From contig DAHXNZ010000015.1 in NCBI GenBank assembly GCA_027365105.1, positions 1-36,052 on the forward strand: a DNA stretch of 36,052 bases. The letters run 5' to 3'. The notes beneath the pieces were generated by a model. That model saw only the letters and a list, made by a program, of their open reading frames with translations, did no database searches and had not been told where the DNA came from. The position numbers and the translations under genes are program-made. This document shows, one piece after another, positions 24,278 to 32,436 of this stretch (positions are counted from its first letter, which is position 1; every line of letters begins with the position of its first letter). This stretch comes from Thermoplasmata archaeon (GTDB lineage Archaea; Thermoplasmatota; Thermoplasmata; Lutacidiplasmatales; UBA184).

Positions 24278-24918
24278 AGACCTTTGTCAAGTTCTGCGGG
24301 CTCACCTCGCCGGACCATTTCGGGCTCCTTCCCCGAGGCGGGGCGGCCGGCTTTGTCGTCGAGGTTCCCGGATCGCCCCGGACCGTCTCCCTGGAACAGG
24401 CGACGGCGCTGGTCTCGGCGGTGCCCCAGGGTATTGAGGCCTGGGCCGTGGTGGTCGACCCGACGGCCGACCGGATCCACACCCTGTTCGACGAGGTCGG
24501 CGTCGATCGGATCCAGGTCTATGGTTCGATTCCCGAAGGGCTCGACTTCCTCGAGCGGCACCACCTGGTTCCGTCCTTCCCCCTGCCCGTCGACCCGACG
24601 GCCCTGCCCACCCTCCCGCCGGCCGAGGAGTTTCCCCGGATCCATCTGGACGCCCCGGGAAGCCCCGCCCGGCCGGGGGGGAACGGCCGGCCGGCCAACT
24701 GGGAGGCCGCCGCCGCGCTCGCGGACCGGTATCCGGGGCGGAAGCTGATCCTGGCCGGAGGGCTCACGGCCGAGACGGCGGGGGAGGCCCTTCTTCGGGG
24801 CCGCCCGTGGGGGCTCGATGTCTCGACCGGCATCGAGTCCTCCCCGGGGGTCAAGGACCCGGAACGGATGCGGGCGTTCCTCCGGGCGGTCGAGGCGGTC
24901 GAGGAGGGGCATGCCTAA
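24274..24918 (+). CDS. trpF: Phosphoribosylanthranilate isomerase
   Basis: A 214-residue (beta/alpha)8 isomerase acting between TrpD and TrpC. C8 in [11 protein letters not shown] is the catalytic cysteine; [20 protein letters not shown] near the C-terminus holds the catalytic aspartate and phosphate loop. The QLHG element of many relatives reads QVYG. It overlaps trpB by 8 bp, and GAGGAGGGG at 24901-24909 inside trpF serves as trpB's ribosome-binding site. Confidence 0.93.
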   Translation: MKTFVKFCGLTSPDHFGLLPRGGAAGFVVEVPGSPRTVSLEQATALVSAVPQGIEAWAVVVDPTADRIHTLFDEVGVDRIQVYGSIPEGLDFLERHHLVPSFPLPVDPTALPTLPPAEEFPRIHLDAPGSPARPGGNGRPANWEAAAALADRYPGRKLILAGGLTAETAGEALLRGRPWGLDVSTGIESSPGVKDPERMRAFLRAVEAVEEGHA

Positions 24919-26059
24919 CCGGTTCGGGCGCTACGGGGGCGCGTACGTCCCCGAGACGCTCGTCCCGGCGCTCCAGGAACTCGAGCGGGCCTGGGTGGAG
25001 GCTCGCCGCGATCCCGGGTTCCGCACCGAGCTCGCCGAACGGCTCCGCACCTACGCCGGGCGGCCGACGCCGCTCTACCGGGCGCCCCGGCTGACCCGGC
25101 GGGGGAAGGGAGCCGAGATCTGGCTCAAGCGGGAGGACCTCCTCCATGGCGGCGCCCACAAGATCAACAATGCGATCGGCCAGGGAGTGCTGGCCCGCCG
25201 GATGGGCAAGCCCCGGCTCATCGCGGAGACCGGGGCGGGTCAGCACGGAGTGGCGACGGCGATGGTCGGAGCCGCGCTGGGATTCGAAACGGTCGTGTAC
25301 ATGGGGGAACGGGACATCGCCCGGCAGCACCCGAACGTGCTGCGCATGCGCCTCCTCGGGGCGCGGGTGGTCCCGGTGACCACGGGGAGCCGCACGCTCA
25401 AAGACGCGATCAACGCGGCCCTGCGCGACTGGACCGAAAACCTCCCGACGACCCACTACCTCATCGGGTCGGTGGTCGGGCCGCACCCGTTCCCGACGAT
25501 CGTCGGCGCCTTCCAGAGCGTCATCGGCCGGGAGATCCTCTCGCAGAGCCGGGCGGCCTGGGGCGGTCCTCCCGACCTCGCGGTCGCCTGCGTCGGCGGC
25601 GGCAGCAACGCGATCGGCACCTTCCACCCGCTGCTGCGCCAGCCGACCGAGCTTCTCGGGGTCGAGGCCGGCGGGCCCGCCGGCCACCCGACCGGGGCCG
25701 CGTCCCTGACCCGGGGCCGCCCCGGAGTCCTCCACGGGAGCTACACCTATCTCCTGCAGGACCGGGACGGGCAGGTGCGGGAGACCGCGAGCCTCTCCGC
25801 GGGCCTGGACTACCCGGCGGTCGGGCCCGAGCACGCCCATCTGCAGGCGACCGGAAGGGCCCGCTACGGGGTGGTCCACGACGACGAAGCCCTCCGCGCC
25901 TTCCACTGGCTGGCCGAAGACGAGGGGATCCTGCCGGCCCTCGAGTCGGCCCACGCCGTCTACGCGGCCGTCCGGGAGGCGCGACGGCGCCGCGGGCAGC
26001 ACATCGTCGTCACCCTCTCCGGCCGGGGCGACAAGGACCTCGAGGTGATTCCGGAGTGA
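24911..26059 (+). CDS. trpB: Tryptophan synthase beta chain
   Basis: The PLP-dependent subunit that condenses indole with serine. In 382 residues the PLP lysine K84 ([13 protein letters not shown]), catalytic E106 (AETGAGQHG), the cofactor phosphate loop VGGGSNAIG and LSGRGDKD are clear. It is of the TrpB1 type that pairs with TrpA, encoded immediately downstream; the usual HTGAHK is HGGAHK. ATG 24911 overlaps trpF, and the GTG of trpA overlaps its stop. Confidence 0.96.
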   Translation: MPNRFGRYGGAYVPETLVPALQELERAWVEARRDPGFRTELAERLRTYAGRPTPLYRAPRLTRRGKGAEIWLKREDLLHGGAHKINNAIGQGVLARRMGKPRLIAETGAGQHGVATAMVGAALGFETVVYMGERDIARQHPNVLRMRLLGARVVPVTTGSRTLKDAINAALRDWTENLPTTHYLIGSVVGPHPFPTIVGAFQSVIGREILSQSRAAWGGPPDLAVACVGGGSNAIGTFHPLLRQPTELLGVEAGGPAGHPTGAASLTRGRPGVLHGSYTYLLQDRDGQVRETASLSAGLDYPAVGPEHAHLQATGRARYGVVHDDEALRAFHWLAEDEGILPALESAHAVYAAVREARRRRGQHIVVTLSGRGDKDLEVIPE

Positions 26060-26889
26060 CGGTCGGGGAGGCGCTGATCCGGAGCCGGCAGCTGGGCGAC
26101 TTCCTCGTCGTCCCCTACCTCCTCGTCGACCGACGGCGGACGGCGGCGGTCTCCGCCCGGGTTCGTCTGCTTCGGGAGGCCGGAGCCCATGCCGTGGAGG
26201 TCGGGATCCCCTTTTCCGACCCGATCGCGGATGGGCCGGTCCTGGCCGAGGCCGCCGCACGGTCGCTCCGGCACGGGACCGATTGGGCCGATGTCCTGGC
26301 GACTGTGCGGGCGGCCGCTCCCGAACTGCCGGTCGCGGTGATGTCCTACGTGAACCCCCTCCTTCGAGACGGGTCGCCGGGGACCTTCCCCGAGCTGGCC
26401 CGGGCCGGCGCGTCGGCCCTGATCGTTCCCGATCTCGCCGACGACGAGGCCGAGGGATGGTCGCCCCTCGCCCGGTCCCACGGACTCGATCTGGTCCGGT
26501 TCGTGGCCCCCGGCGTCCCCGCGGACCGGGTCCGGAGGATCGCACGGTCGTCCCGGGGATTCCTCTACCTGGTGACCCGGAACGGGATCACGGGCACCCG
26601 CGCCCCTTCGCCCGCACCCGACCTGAGCGCCCTTGTCCGGACCGCGCGGAAGGCGGCTCCCCGCCTCCCGATCCTCGCCGGCTTCGGGATCCGGGACGCC
26701 GCCACCGCGGGCGCGGCGGCCCGCCTGGGCGCCGACGGGGTGGTCGTCGGGTCGGCCCTGGAGGAGATCGGGGCGGGCCGAGATGCGGCGGAGCCGACCC
26801 GGGCCCTCATCCGCGCGCTCCGCTCGGGGCCGGATCAGATGGCGTTCACCAGGAACCCGACCAGAAAGCCGACCAGGATCCCCCAGTAG
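26056..26889 (+). CDS. trpA: Tryptophan synthase alpha chain
   Basis: A 277-residue (beta/alpha)8 subunit releasing indole from indole-3-glycerol phosphate. Catalytic E48 and D59 lie in [27 protein letters not shown] and VVVGSAL form the phosphate site. It begins with GTG in the trpB stop (GTGA) and is the last gene of the operon. Its final 55 bp overlap the 3' end of the ZIP-family gene on the other strand, so its C-terminal tail ([13 protein letters not shown]) is encoded opposite that gene's last membrane helix. Confidence 0.94.
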   Translation: MTVGEALIRSRQLGDFLVVPYLLVDRRRTAAVSARVRLLREAGAHAVEVGIPFSDPIADGPVLAEAAARSLRHGTDWADVLATVRAAAPELPVAVMSYVNPLLRDGSPGTFPELARAGASALIVPDLADDEAEGWSPLARSHGLDLVRFVAPGVPADRVRRIARSSRGFLYLVTRNGITGTRAPSPAPDLSALVRTARKAAPRLPILAGFGIRDAATAGAAARLGADGVVVGSALEEIGAGRDAAEPTRALIRALRSGPDQMAFTRNPTRKPTRIPQ

Positions 26890-27635
26890 ACCAGCCGGGC
26901 GCGGTACCGGGTCGCCTCGGGGGTCTCCTGGGGCCGCAGCGCTCCCCGGATCATCGGCAGGAGCACGTAGAGGATCGCCCCCATGGCGAGCGCGTCGAAG
27001 AAGATCAGGAGCGGCACCGAACTGAACACGAACCCGATGAATCCGCCCGCGATGGTCGGCACCCCGCCGATCAGGAAGAGCCCCGAAAGCCGCCGCAGCT
27101 TCGCGGCGGCGTCGGCCCGGCCGAGGAGGGGAGAGATGATCGGGAACCCCTCGGTGATGTTCTGCAGGAAGAACCCCACAAAGACCACGCCCACGAGGCC
27201 GATTTGGCCCGCCGACCAGGCGGCACCGAAGACCAGCCCCTCGGTCAGGTTCTGGAAACCGATCCCCAGAGCGATGATGAGCGAGAGCCTCCAGGCCGTC
27301 TCCGCCGGCTCGGGCTCGGCCGGGGCGGCCCGCCGGCCGATCGGATGGCCCTCGGCCACGGTCAGGAGGCCGAACGCCAGCGTGACGCCGACCAGGAACA
27401 CCAGATCGAGGACCGGATCGGTGAGGTAGGCGGTCGTGGAGTCCGCGATCAGCGACGCCACATCCGAAAAGATGTCGGCCAGGAGGAACGCCAGGATCCC
27501 GATCGCCCCCGCGTTGAGGAGGAGGAGGGTGCGCCCCCCCATCGCCCGGCGGTTCAGGACGATCGGGAGCGAGAGGAAGATCGCGAGCCCGATCGCGACG
27601 GTGAGCACGACGAAGAGGTCGAAATTGCCCGCCAT
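26835..27635 (-). CDS. ZIP-family transporter-like protein lacking the canonical metal-site histidines
   Basis: A 266-residue membrane protein of about eight helices with the ZIP layout: a His/acid-poor loop after the third helix, then two helices carrying QNLTEG (128-133) and QNITEG (158-163). In zinc/iron ZIP carriers these read HNxxEG and HExxEG; here glutamine replaces histidine in both while Asn and Glu are retained. Specificity for zinc is therefore doubtful and another cation is possible. ATG 27635 lies about 29 nt from a TATA box. The gene is divergent from an HTH regulator with a ferritin-like tail, hinting at metal-linked control. Confidence 0.8.
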   Translation of the reverse strand: MAGNFDLFVVLTVAIGLAIFLSLPIVLNRRAMGGRTLLLLNAGAIGILAFLLADIFSDVASLIADSTTAYLTDPVLDLVFLVGVTLAFGLLTVAEGHPIGRRAAPAEPEPAETAWRLSLIIALGIGFQNLTEGLVFGAAWSAGQIGLVGVVFVGFFLQNITEGFPIISPLLGRADAAAKLRRLSGLFLIGGVPTIAGGFIGFVFSSVPLLIFFDALAMGAILYVLLPMIRGALRPQETPEATRYRARLVYWGILVGFLVGFLVNAI

Positions 27636-27660
27636 CTCGGGGATTCCACCGGAGGGCGCT

Positions 27661-27668
27661 ATTTAAAT
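27661..27668 (-). promoter_or_regulatory. TATA box for the ZIP-like gene
   Basis: ATTTAAAT is self-complementary and centred about 29 nt from the ATG at 27635, giving a leaderless or nearly leaderless mRNA. Confidence 0.6.
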
Positions 27669-27675
27669 GATGGGA

Positions 27676-27703
27676 CGTGACGGCTCTCGACCGGCCCGTC
27701 ACG
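27676..27703. promoter_or_regulatory. Candidate operator between the ZIP-like and regulator genes
   Basis: CGTGACGG (27676-27683) and CCGTCACG (27696-27703) form a perfect 8-bp inverted repeat with 12 bases between. Half-site centres are 20 bp apart, about two helical turns, suiting a dimeric helix-turn-helix protein. It lies between the two divergent TATA boxes, close to the BRE of both. Confidence 0.5.
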
Positions 27704-27716
27704 GCGTGAACGCACC

Positions 27717-27723
27717 CTTTATC
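27717..27723 (+). promoter_or_regulatory. TATA-like element for the HTH regulator
   Basis: CTTTATC centred about 28 nt before ATG 27748, again consistent with a leaderless transcript. Confidence 0.45.
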
Positions 27724-27747
27724 CCTGCCCGGCCGGCTCCCGATGGG

Positions 27748-28554
27748 ATGCCGCGCGAACCCCGACCCCCGATCCTGTGGGTCCACCGGGTCCAGGCCCT
27801 GGTCGCCCGGGAGCTCGTCGAGGGGTTCCGGCTCTCCGCCCGGCGCGCGGCCGCCCGGCTGGGCATCGCGCCCTCGGCGATCTCGCAGTATCTCTCGGGC
27901 CGGCGCATGAAGGCCGAGCTCGCGGCCCGCCCGGGCCGTCCGGACGAGGAGCGGCTGATCCGTCAGGCGGCCCAGGAGCTCTCGACGACCCCGGAGCCGA
28001 AGCGGCCGGCCTCCACGGTCATCCTGGAGGTCGCGCTCAAGTGCGCGGCCCTGGAGGAGCGGAGCCCGGCCCCCGGAGCGGGCAGCCTCGACCGGCCCCG
28101 CGAGTCGATGCTGCGGCGCCGGTTGCGCGCCCGGATCCGGGCGGAGCAGCGGGCCGTGGCCGACTGCATGGGACTGGCCCAGAAGTCCCGGGACGAGCTC
28201 ACCCGGTCGGTCTTCCGGCAGATCGCCTCCGACAGCCTCCGCCACGCGGAGATCGCCGCCTCGATCGAGAGCCGGCTGGCCCGCGGCATCAACCGGACCG
28301 CCCCCTCGGGCGTGCGACGGGCGGACGTCGACCGGCTGATCGCCCGGGAGCGCCGGGCCGAGGCCGCCGCCGGCGCCGGCCTGGGGGCCGATCTGGGCGG
28401 TGTGATGCGGCTGCTCTGGGAGAGCATGGAGGCGGACGAGCGCAAGCACGATGCGCTGCTCCAGCAGCTGCGGACGCTCGAATCCGGACCCGGAGCCCGG
28501 GCCGCCCATCGGCCCTCCCGCGGCTCCGGTCGTGCCTCGACCCGGCCCCGGTAG
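27748..28554 (+). CDS. XRE-like HTH regulator with ferritin-like C-terminal region
   Basis: A 268-residue protein. Residues 28-52 (RLSARRAAARLGIAPSAISQ and then YLSGR) match the helix-turn-helix of archaeal COG2522-type regulators. The rest, about 120-240, is charged and helical: RAEQRAVADCM with E133, SDSLRHAEIAASIE with D162/H166/E168, a third helix with E201 and E204, and MEADERKHDALLQQL with E231-x2-H234. Acidic residues and histidines at such intervals recall the ferritin/rubrerythrin four-helix bundle, so it may sense iron or oxygen; only the last helix has a strict ExxH. ATG 27748 is supported by the TATA spacing; the frame is open further upstream, but that sequence holds the operator and promoters. 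The 25-residue tail is Arg/Ser-rich. Confidence 0.72.
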   Translation: MPREPRPPILWVHRVQALVARELVEGFRLSARRAAARLGIAPSAISQYLSGRRMKAELAARPGRPDEERLIRQAAQELSTTPEPKRPASTVILEVALKCAALEERSPAPGAGSLDRPRESMLRRRLRARIRAEQRAVADCMGLAQKSRDELTRSVFRQIASDSLRHAEIAASIESRLARGINRTAPSGVRRADVDRLIARERRAEAAAGAGLGADLGGVMRLLWESMEADERKHDALLQQLRTLESGPGARAAHRPSRGSGRASTRPR

Positions 28555-28587
28555 GGGCCCGGCGGCGGGAAGAGCGGGCGGTCCGGC

Positions 28588-29652
28588 CTACGGGCGGATC
28601 CGCTCGATCGCGAGGAACCGGGGGGTCGCGCCCGGGTCCACGGCCGCCAGCAGAAACTGCTTGCGAACCCCCTGGGCGACCCGGACGGCGCCGGCGATCT
28701 CCGACCAGGCGGCCACGTGGGTGGACCGGACCGCCTGGACGAGATAGCGGGCGTGGACCTGCTCGGGGTTCCGAGGGTAGGCGCGGAAATGGGCGCCGTA
28801 CTTGAATCCGGTCTTGACGACGAGCCGCCGTTCCCTCAGATGCCGGTAGGTCGCGAGCCGCTCGTCGAACCGTCGGTCGAGCCGGCGGGCCCGGCGGTCG
28901 AACTGGGGCCGGGGGACCGTCCGACCGCTGCGGGCATCCCGCACGACCAGCTGGCGGGTCTCCTGGAGGTAGGCGGCCTCGAGGAGGCTCAGTTCGAGGC
29001 GGGCCCCGACCTGGGACCCGTAGGCGAGGTTCTTCCCGAGGTTGGCCACGGGGCCGGGGTCGAAGAGCAGCACCCGGTCCTCCGAGAGCCAGCCGGTGGC
29101 GCTCTCTTCGAGCGGGGGCGCGGTCAAGGCGCCGGTCGGCTGGCTGAACTTCAGCCGGTAGTAGGTCAGGTCCGACTCCTCGTCGACCACCCCGAGAAGG
29201 AGGCTCTTCTTGGTGCTCTGGGCCCGTTCGGTCAGTCCGATCAGCCGGCCGAGGTCGAACGGGCTCCGTTCGCTCAGGGCGTCCACCCAGTAGCGGGCCG
29301 GGGTCTTGTGCAGGATCCCGCCGCGCGGGAGGACGGCGAAGGCGATCGGGGGGGGGGAGGAGCGGACCACGTAGCCGCGCTGCCGGAGATCCCGGTAGAC
29401 GAGGTAGCGGACCCCGAAGCCGGGCTCGGACCGGGCGGCCCGACGGAACAGCTCGGGCCAGGGGGTCGGGCGCGGGCGGGTGCCCTGCACCTCGGCCCGC
29501 CCCATCTCGGTCAGGTAGGCGGTCTCGTAGCGGTCCATCTGGAGTCCGCCGCCCGGCCGGAGGGTGCCGAAGTACCCCCGGGCGTAGAGGGTCGAGGCCT
29601 CCGCCGGGTCGTTCCACTCGGCGGTCCCGTCGGGGAGGAGCCGACCGGTCAC
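28588..29652 (-). CDS. endA: tRNA-intron (splicing) endonuclease
   Basis: A 354-residue enzyme cutting introns from precursor tRNAs. The C-terminal catalytic domain has the full triad: Y292 (AHFRAY), H300 (EQVHARYLV) and K331 (GVRKQFLLA). The first half (about 1-170) is a degenerate copy of the same fold (RYLVYRDLRQRGYVVR, 82-97), so this is the long, tandem-domain form that acts as a homodimer. The GTG at 29652 overlaps the pyrE stop (GTGA). A run of ten C on the coding strand (G at 29348-29357) lies in the first domain. Last gene of the lipid operon. Confidence 0.93.
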   Translation of the reverse strand: MTGRLLPDGTAEWNDPAEASTLYARGYFGTLRPGGGLQMDRYETAYLTEMGRAEVQGTRPRPTPWPELFRRAARSEPGFGVRYLVYRDLRQRGYVVRSSPPPIAFAVLPRGGILHKTPARYWVDALSERSPFDLGRLIGLTERAQSTKKSLLLGVVDEESDLTYYRLKFSQPTGALTAPPLEESATGWLSEDRVLLFDPGPVANLGKNLAYGSQVGARLELSLLEAAYLQETRQLVVRDARSGRTVPRPQFDRRARRLDRRFDERLATYRHLRERRLVVKTGFKYGAHFRAYPRNPEQVHARYLVQAVRSTHVAAWSEIAGAVRVAQGVRKQFLLAAVDPGATPRFLAIERIRP

Positions 29653-30197
29653 GGCGGTTGGCCCCGCAGGTAGGAGAGCGTGACCAGGGGTTCGAGCCGG
29701 ACTCCGACCCCGGCGAGGCGGTCCACCGCCCCGCTTTCCCGATCGACGACGACCAGCGCCCGGTCCACGACCGCTCCCTGGTCCCGCAGGACCGCGATCG
29801 ACTCGAGCGAACTCCCGCCCGTGGTCGCCACATCCTCGATGAGGAGGACCCGGTCGCCGCCCCGGATCTCCCCCTCGCAGCGCTGCCGGGTGCCGTGGTC
29901 CTTCGACGCCTTGCGGATGATGACGAAGGGGTGGCCGGTCCGGAGCGCGGTCGCGACGACGAGCGGCACCGCGCCGAGCTCCATGCCCGCGAGCCGGTCG
30001 GTCGTCCCCACCCGGGCGGCCAGCGCCTCGGCGAGGACGGTCAGCCGGCCGGGGTGGGTCCAGGCCCGCTTGACATCCACGTAGACATCGGAGGTCTGTC
30101 CCGAGGCGAGGGTAAATCGGCCGAACCGGACCGACCCCGAATCGAGCAGGGCCCGGGCGATCGCCGAGTCGGCCGGCCGGGGAGGGGGGTCTACCAT
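29649..30197 (-). CDS. pyrE: Orotate phosphoribosyltransferase
   Basis: A 182-residue enzyme adding PRPP to orotate in pyrimidine synthesis. The PRPP motif VLLIEDVATTGGSS (117-130) and FVIIRKASKDHG (91-102, with the catalytic-loop lysines) are typical, and FTLASGQTSDVYVDVKR is the orotate-site segment. ATG 30197 overlaps the CDP-archaeol synthase gene by 7 bp. Its place between a lipid gene and a tRNA gene looks like an archaeal housekeeping operon rather than a functional link. Confidence 0.94.
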   Translation of the reverse strand: MVDPPPRPADSAIARALLDSGSVRFGRFTLASGQTSDVYVDVKRAWTHPGRLTVLAEALAARVGTTDRLAGMELGAVPLVVATALRTGHPFVIIRKASKDHGTRQRCEGEIRGGDRVLLIEDVATTGGSSLESIAVLRDQGAVVDRALVVVDRESGAVDRLAGVGVRLEPLVTLSYLRGQPP

Positions 30198-30769
30198 GGT
30201 ACCTTCTTGAGCCCGAGCTTGAATCCGATCCAGTTGAAGCCCGCGTGCAGCCCGAGGGTGAGCACGAGCAGCCATAAGACCGCCGTCGGGGAGGCGAAGA
30301 CGCTGACGAACAGCCCCGGGTAGGCGATGAGACCGGCGGCGATCGGGACCAGCACGAAGGGAAGCTGGTCCAGGAGCAGGGTCCGCGCTCCGCTGGGGCG
30401 GCCCAGGCGCCGCTTGAGGAACGAGCCCGCGGCGTCCCCGATCATCGCCCCGAAACTCACCATCAGGACCAGCGGGAGGGCCGCCTCGAGGCTCGGGCCG
30501 AGGCTCGGGACGACCTGGAGGTCCGGGGGGGCGAGCAGGATGAGCCCGGCCTCGAGGAGCCCGAAGGGCACGGCCGCCAGGGCCCCGAAGAAGAATCCGG
30601 ACCAGGTCTTGGACCGCCCGAGGATCCGACGCCCGTCCCGGGGCCAGACCCGGCCGAAGTCCATCGGGGGGCCCCGGCCGCGCGGGAACGTCGCGAAGGC
30701 GTTCGCGATGAGGGCCGGCAGCAGCACCCAGAGGACATCGGCGAGCGAGTTCCACGGGGCGGGAATCAC
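30191..30769 (-). CDS. carS: CDP-archaeol synthase
   Basis: A 192-residue integral membrane enzyme that activates digeranylgeranylglyceryl phosphate with CTP before polar head groups are added. The family segments PMDFGRVWPRDGRRILGRSK (35-54), KTWSGFFFG, and GDAAGSFLKRRLGRPSGA with LLLDQLPF (about 113-137) are clear, among about five membrane helices. The GTG start at 30769 follows GGGGAG and lies 16 nt after the M20 peptidase stop. Its presence in an operon with the two preceding lipid enzymes supports the assignment. Confidence 0.92.
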   Translation of the reverse strand: MIPAPWNSLADVLWVLLPALIANAFATFPRGRGPPMDFGRVWPRDGRRILGRSKTWSGFFFGALAAVPFGLLEAGLILLAPPDLQVVPSLGPSLEAALPLVLMVSFGAMIGDAAGSFLKRRLGRPSGARTLLLDQLPFVLVPIAAGLIAYPGLFVSVFASPTAVLWLLVLTLGLHAGFNWIGFKLGLKKVPW

Positions 30770-30785
30770 GATCCCGGTCTCCCCT

Positions 30786-32423
30786 TTAGGCGTCGGTCAT
30801 AAACCGCTCGATCGTCTCGATCACTCCGGCGAGCCGCCGGGGGTCGATGCTCTCCTCGGCATCGTGGACATGGCTTTCCCGGTCCATCGACCCGAAGACC
30901 AGCGCGGGCAGCGGCTCGCCGGCCGGGGTGCGCAGGCCGCGCAGCGCGCTCGCATCGGTTCCGCCGTACTCCCCGACGACCCCGTGGGCCCCGAACGTCG
31001 CTCCCATGATCCGCCCGAGCCGGAGCACGAGCGGGTGGTCGGGGGCCAGGGCATACCCCGACCGGCAGCGGTTCGGGGGCGCGGTCAGCCGGGCCCCCGG
31101 GAACTGGGACTGGATCACCGGGGCCATGTGGCCCAGCGCCTCCGAGAGGCCGGCCTCCAGCTCCATTTCGGGCACCAGCCTGAGGTCCACGGTGTAGGTG
31201 GCGGTACCGGCGGCCCGGGGATCCAGGAGTCCCGCGGCCATCCAGCCCGAGAGCAGCTGGAGCGCCGCGGGGACCGGGTTGCGTCCCCGGTGAGGGTAGC
31301 CCCCGTGGGCGGCCCGGCCGACGACCTGGAGCGCCAGCGCGTCGGCGGGGATGCCCACGGCGCTGGTCCGGGCGAGCTCGAGCGGGACGTCGGTTCCCCG
31401 GCGCCGTTCGATCTCGGCCTCGACCTGCCGGCGGCCGTCGGGGGTCGCCTCGAAGAGCAGCGTCACCCGGGCCGGAATCTGGTTGCCGGCATCGGTCTCG
31501 GCGTGCACCCGCGTGAGCCGGAGCGGCCGGGGATCCGGGGCCGCCGGAATCTCGACATCCCACTGGGTCAGCGTCGCCCGGCCCGTCAGCACCGGCTCCG
31601 GGGCGCCGTGATCCGGCCAGTCCGGCGAAGCGTAGACCGACCTCCACCGGCGGACGAAATCGTGCAGTTCGACCAGGCTCTGGCCGAACCCGACGAGCGA
31701 GCGGAGCGGGGCGGGAGAGCGCCACTCCCCGCTCAGGAACGCCAGCCCCGAGGATCCCGCGGTGACCTCGGGGCTCCCGTCGGGGATCAGGGCGGCGTCC
31801 GCCCGCAGGAACCGGAGGGGGTCGTCCGGAGGGAGGTGCAGGTCGTGGTCCTTGAGGGCCTCGATCCCGCCCTCGCCCCCGGTCTCCTCGTCGCAGGCGA
31901 CGATCGCCCGGACGTTCCAGGCGAGCGTGGGCCGGTCGACGACCCGGCGGAGCGCGAGCAGCGTCGCGACGACCCCGCTGCCGAGATCATCGTTCGCCCC
32001 GCGGCCGTACCATCGGCCGTCCGGCCGGACCGTCAGCGTATGGGGCGGACTCTGCCAACGGTCCCTCTGCTCCGCCGGGACCGGGACCACGTCAAAGTGG
32101 GTCAGGATGAGCAGCGTCCGGGGCGCCCCGCGTTCCAGATCCAGGATCAGGTTCGGCCGGGGAATCCCGCGGAACGGGGTCGCATCGACCGCGTCCACGG
32201 TTGGATCGAAGCGGCGCACCGCGAGGCCGATCGACCGCGCATGGGCCTCGATCCGACGGGCGGTCTCGGGGTAGTTCGGCTTCTCCCAGCGGCCATGGAG
32301 CGGGTCTTCAAGGTTCGTCGGCCGGGCGGCGACCAGTTCGGCCAGCCACTCCCGCGCCGACGATCCCCCGAGCCGGGCGTCGATCTCGCTCGAGGGGGTC
32401 GGCACGCCGGGGCTCTCGGTCAT
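30786..32423 (-). CDS. M20-family metallopeptidase
   Basis: A 545-residue zinc-dependent peptidase/deacylase of the M20 (ArgE/DapE/carboxypeptidase G2) family. Metal and catalytic positions are seen in LLILTHFDVVP (H109, D111), WYGRGANDDLGSG (D145), CDEETGGEGG (E179, E180) and SHVHDAEESI near the C-terminus. It is longer than DapE-type enzymes (about 380-450), the extra length lying around the dimerisation insert. The substrate is not apparent. ATG 32423 follows GAGGAGG at good spacing, 13 nt after the DUF2070 stop, so it is part of the lipid operon. Confidence 0.88.
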   Translation of the reverse strand: MTESPGVPTPSSEIDARLGGSSAREWLAELVAARPTNLEDPLHGRWEKPNYPETARRIEAHARSIGLAVRRFDPTVDAVDATPFRGIPRPNLILDLERGAPRTLLILTHFDVVPVPAEQRDRWQSPPHTLTVRPDGRWYGRGANDDLGSGVVATLLALRRVVDRPTLAWNVRAIVACDEETGGEGGIEALKDHDLHLPPDDPLRFLRADAALIPDGSPEVTAGSSGLAFLSGEWRSPAPLRSLVGFGQSLVELHDFVRRWRSVYASPDWPDHGAPEPVLTGRATLTQWDVEIPAAPDPRPLRLTRVHAETDAGNQIPARVTLLFEATPDGRRQVEAEIERRRGTDVPLELARTSAVGIPADALALQVVGRAAHGGYPHRGRNPVPAALQLLSGWMAAGLLDPRAAGTATYTVDLRLVPEMELEAGLSEALGHMAPVIQSQFPGARLTAPPNRCRSGYALAPDHPLVLRLGRIMGATFGAHGVVGEYGGTDASALRGLRTPAGEPLPALVFGSMDRESHVHDAEESIDPRRLAGVIETIERFMTDA

Positions 32424-32436
32424 GGGGCGGTCCTCC

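Noticed and set aside
25960-28509. 849-codon minus-strand frame spanning trpA, the ZIP-like gene and the regulator
   Set aside because: It covers three genes with clear motifs in other frames and is low-complexity throughout; open only because stops are rare at this GC content.
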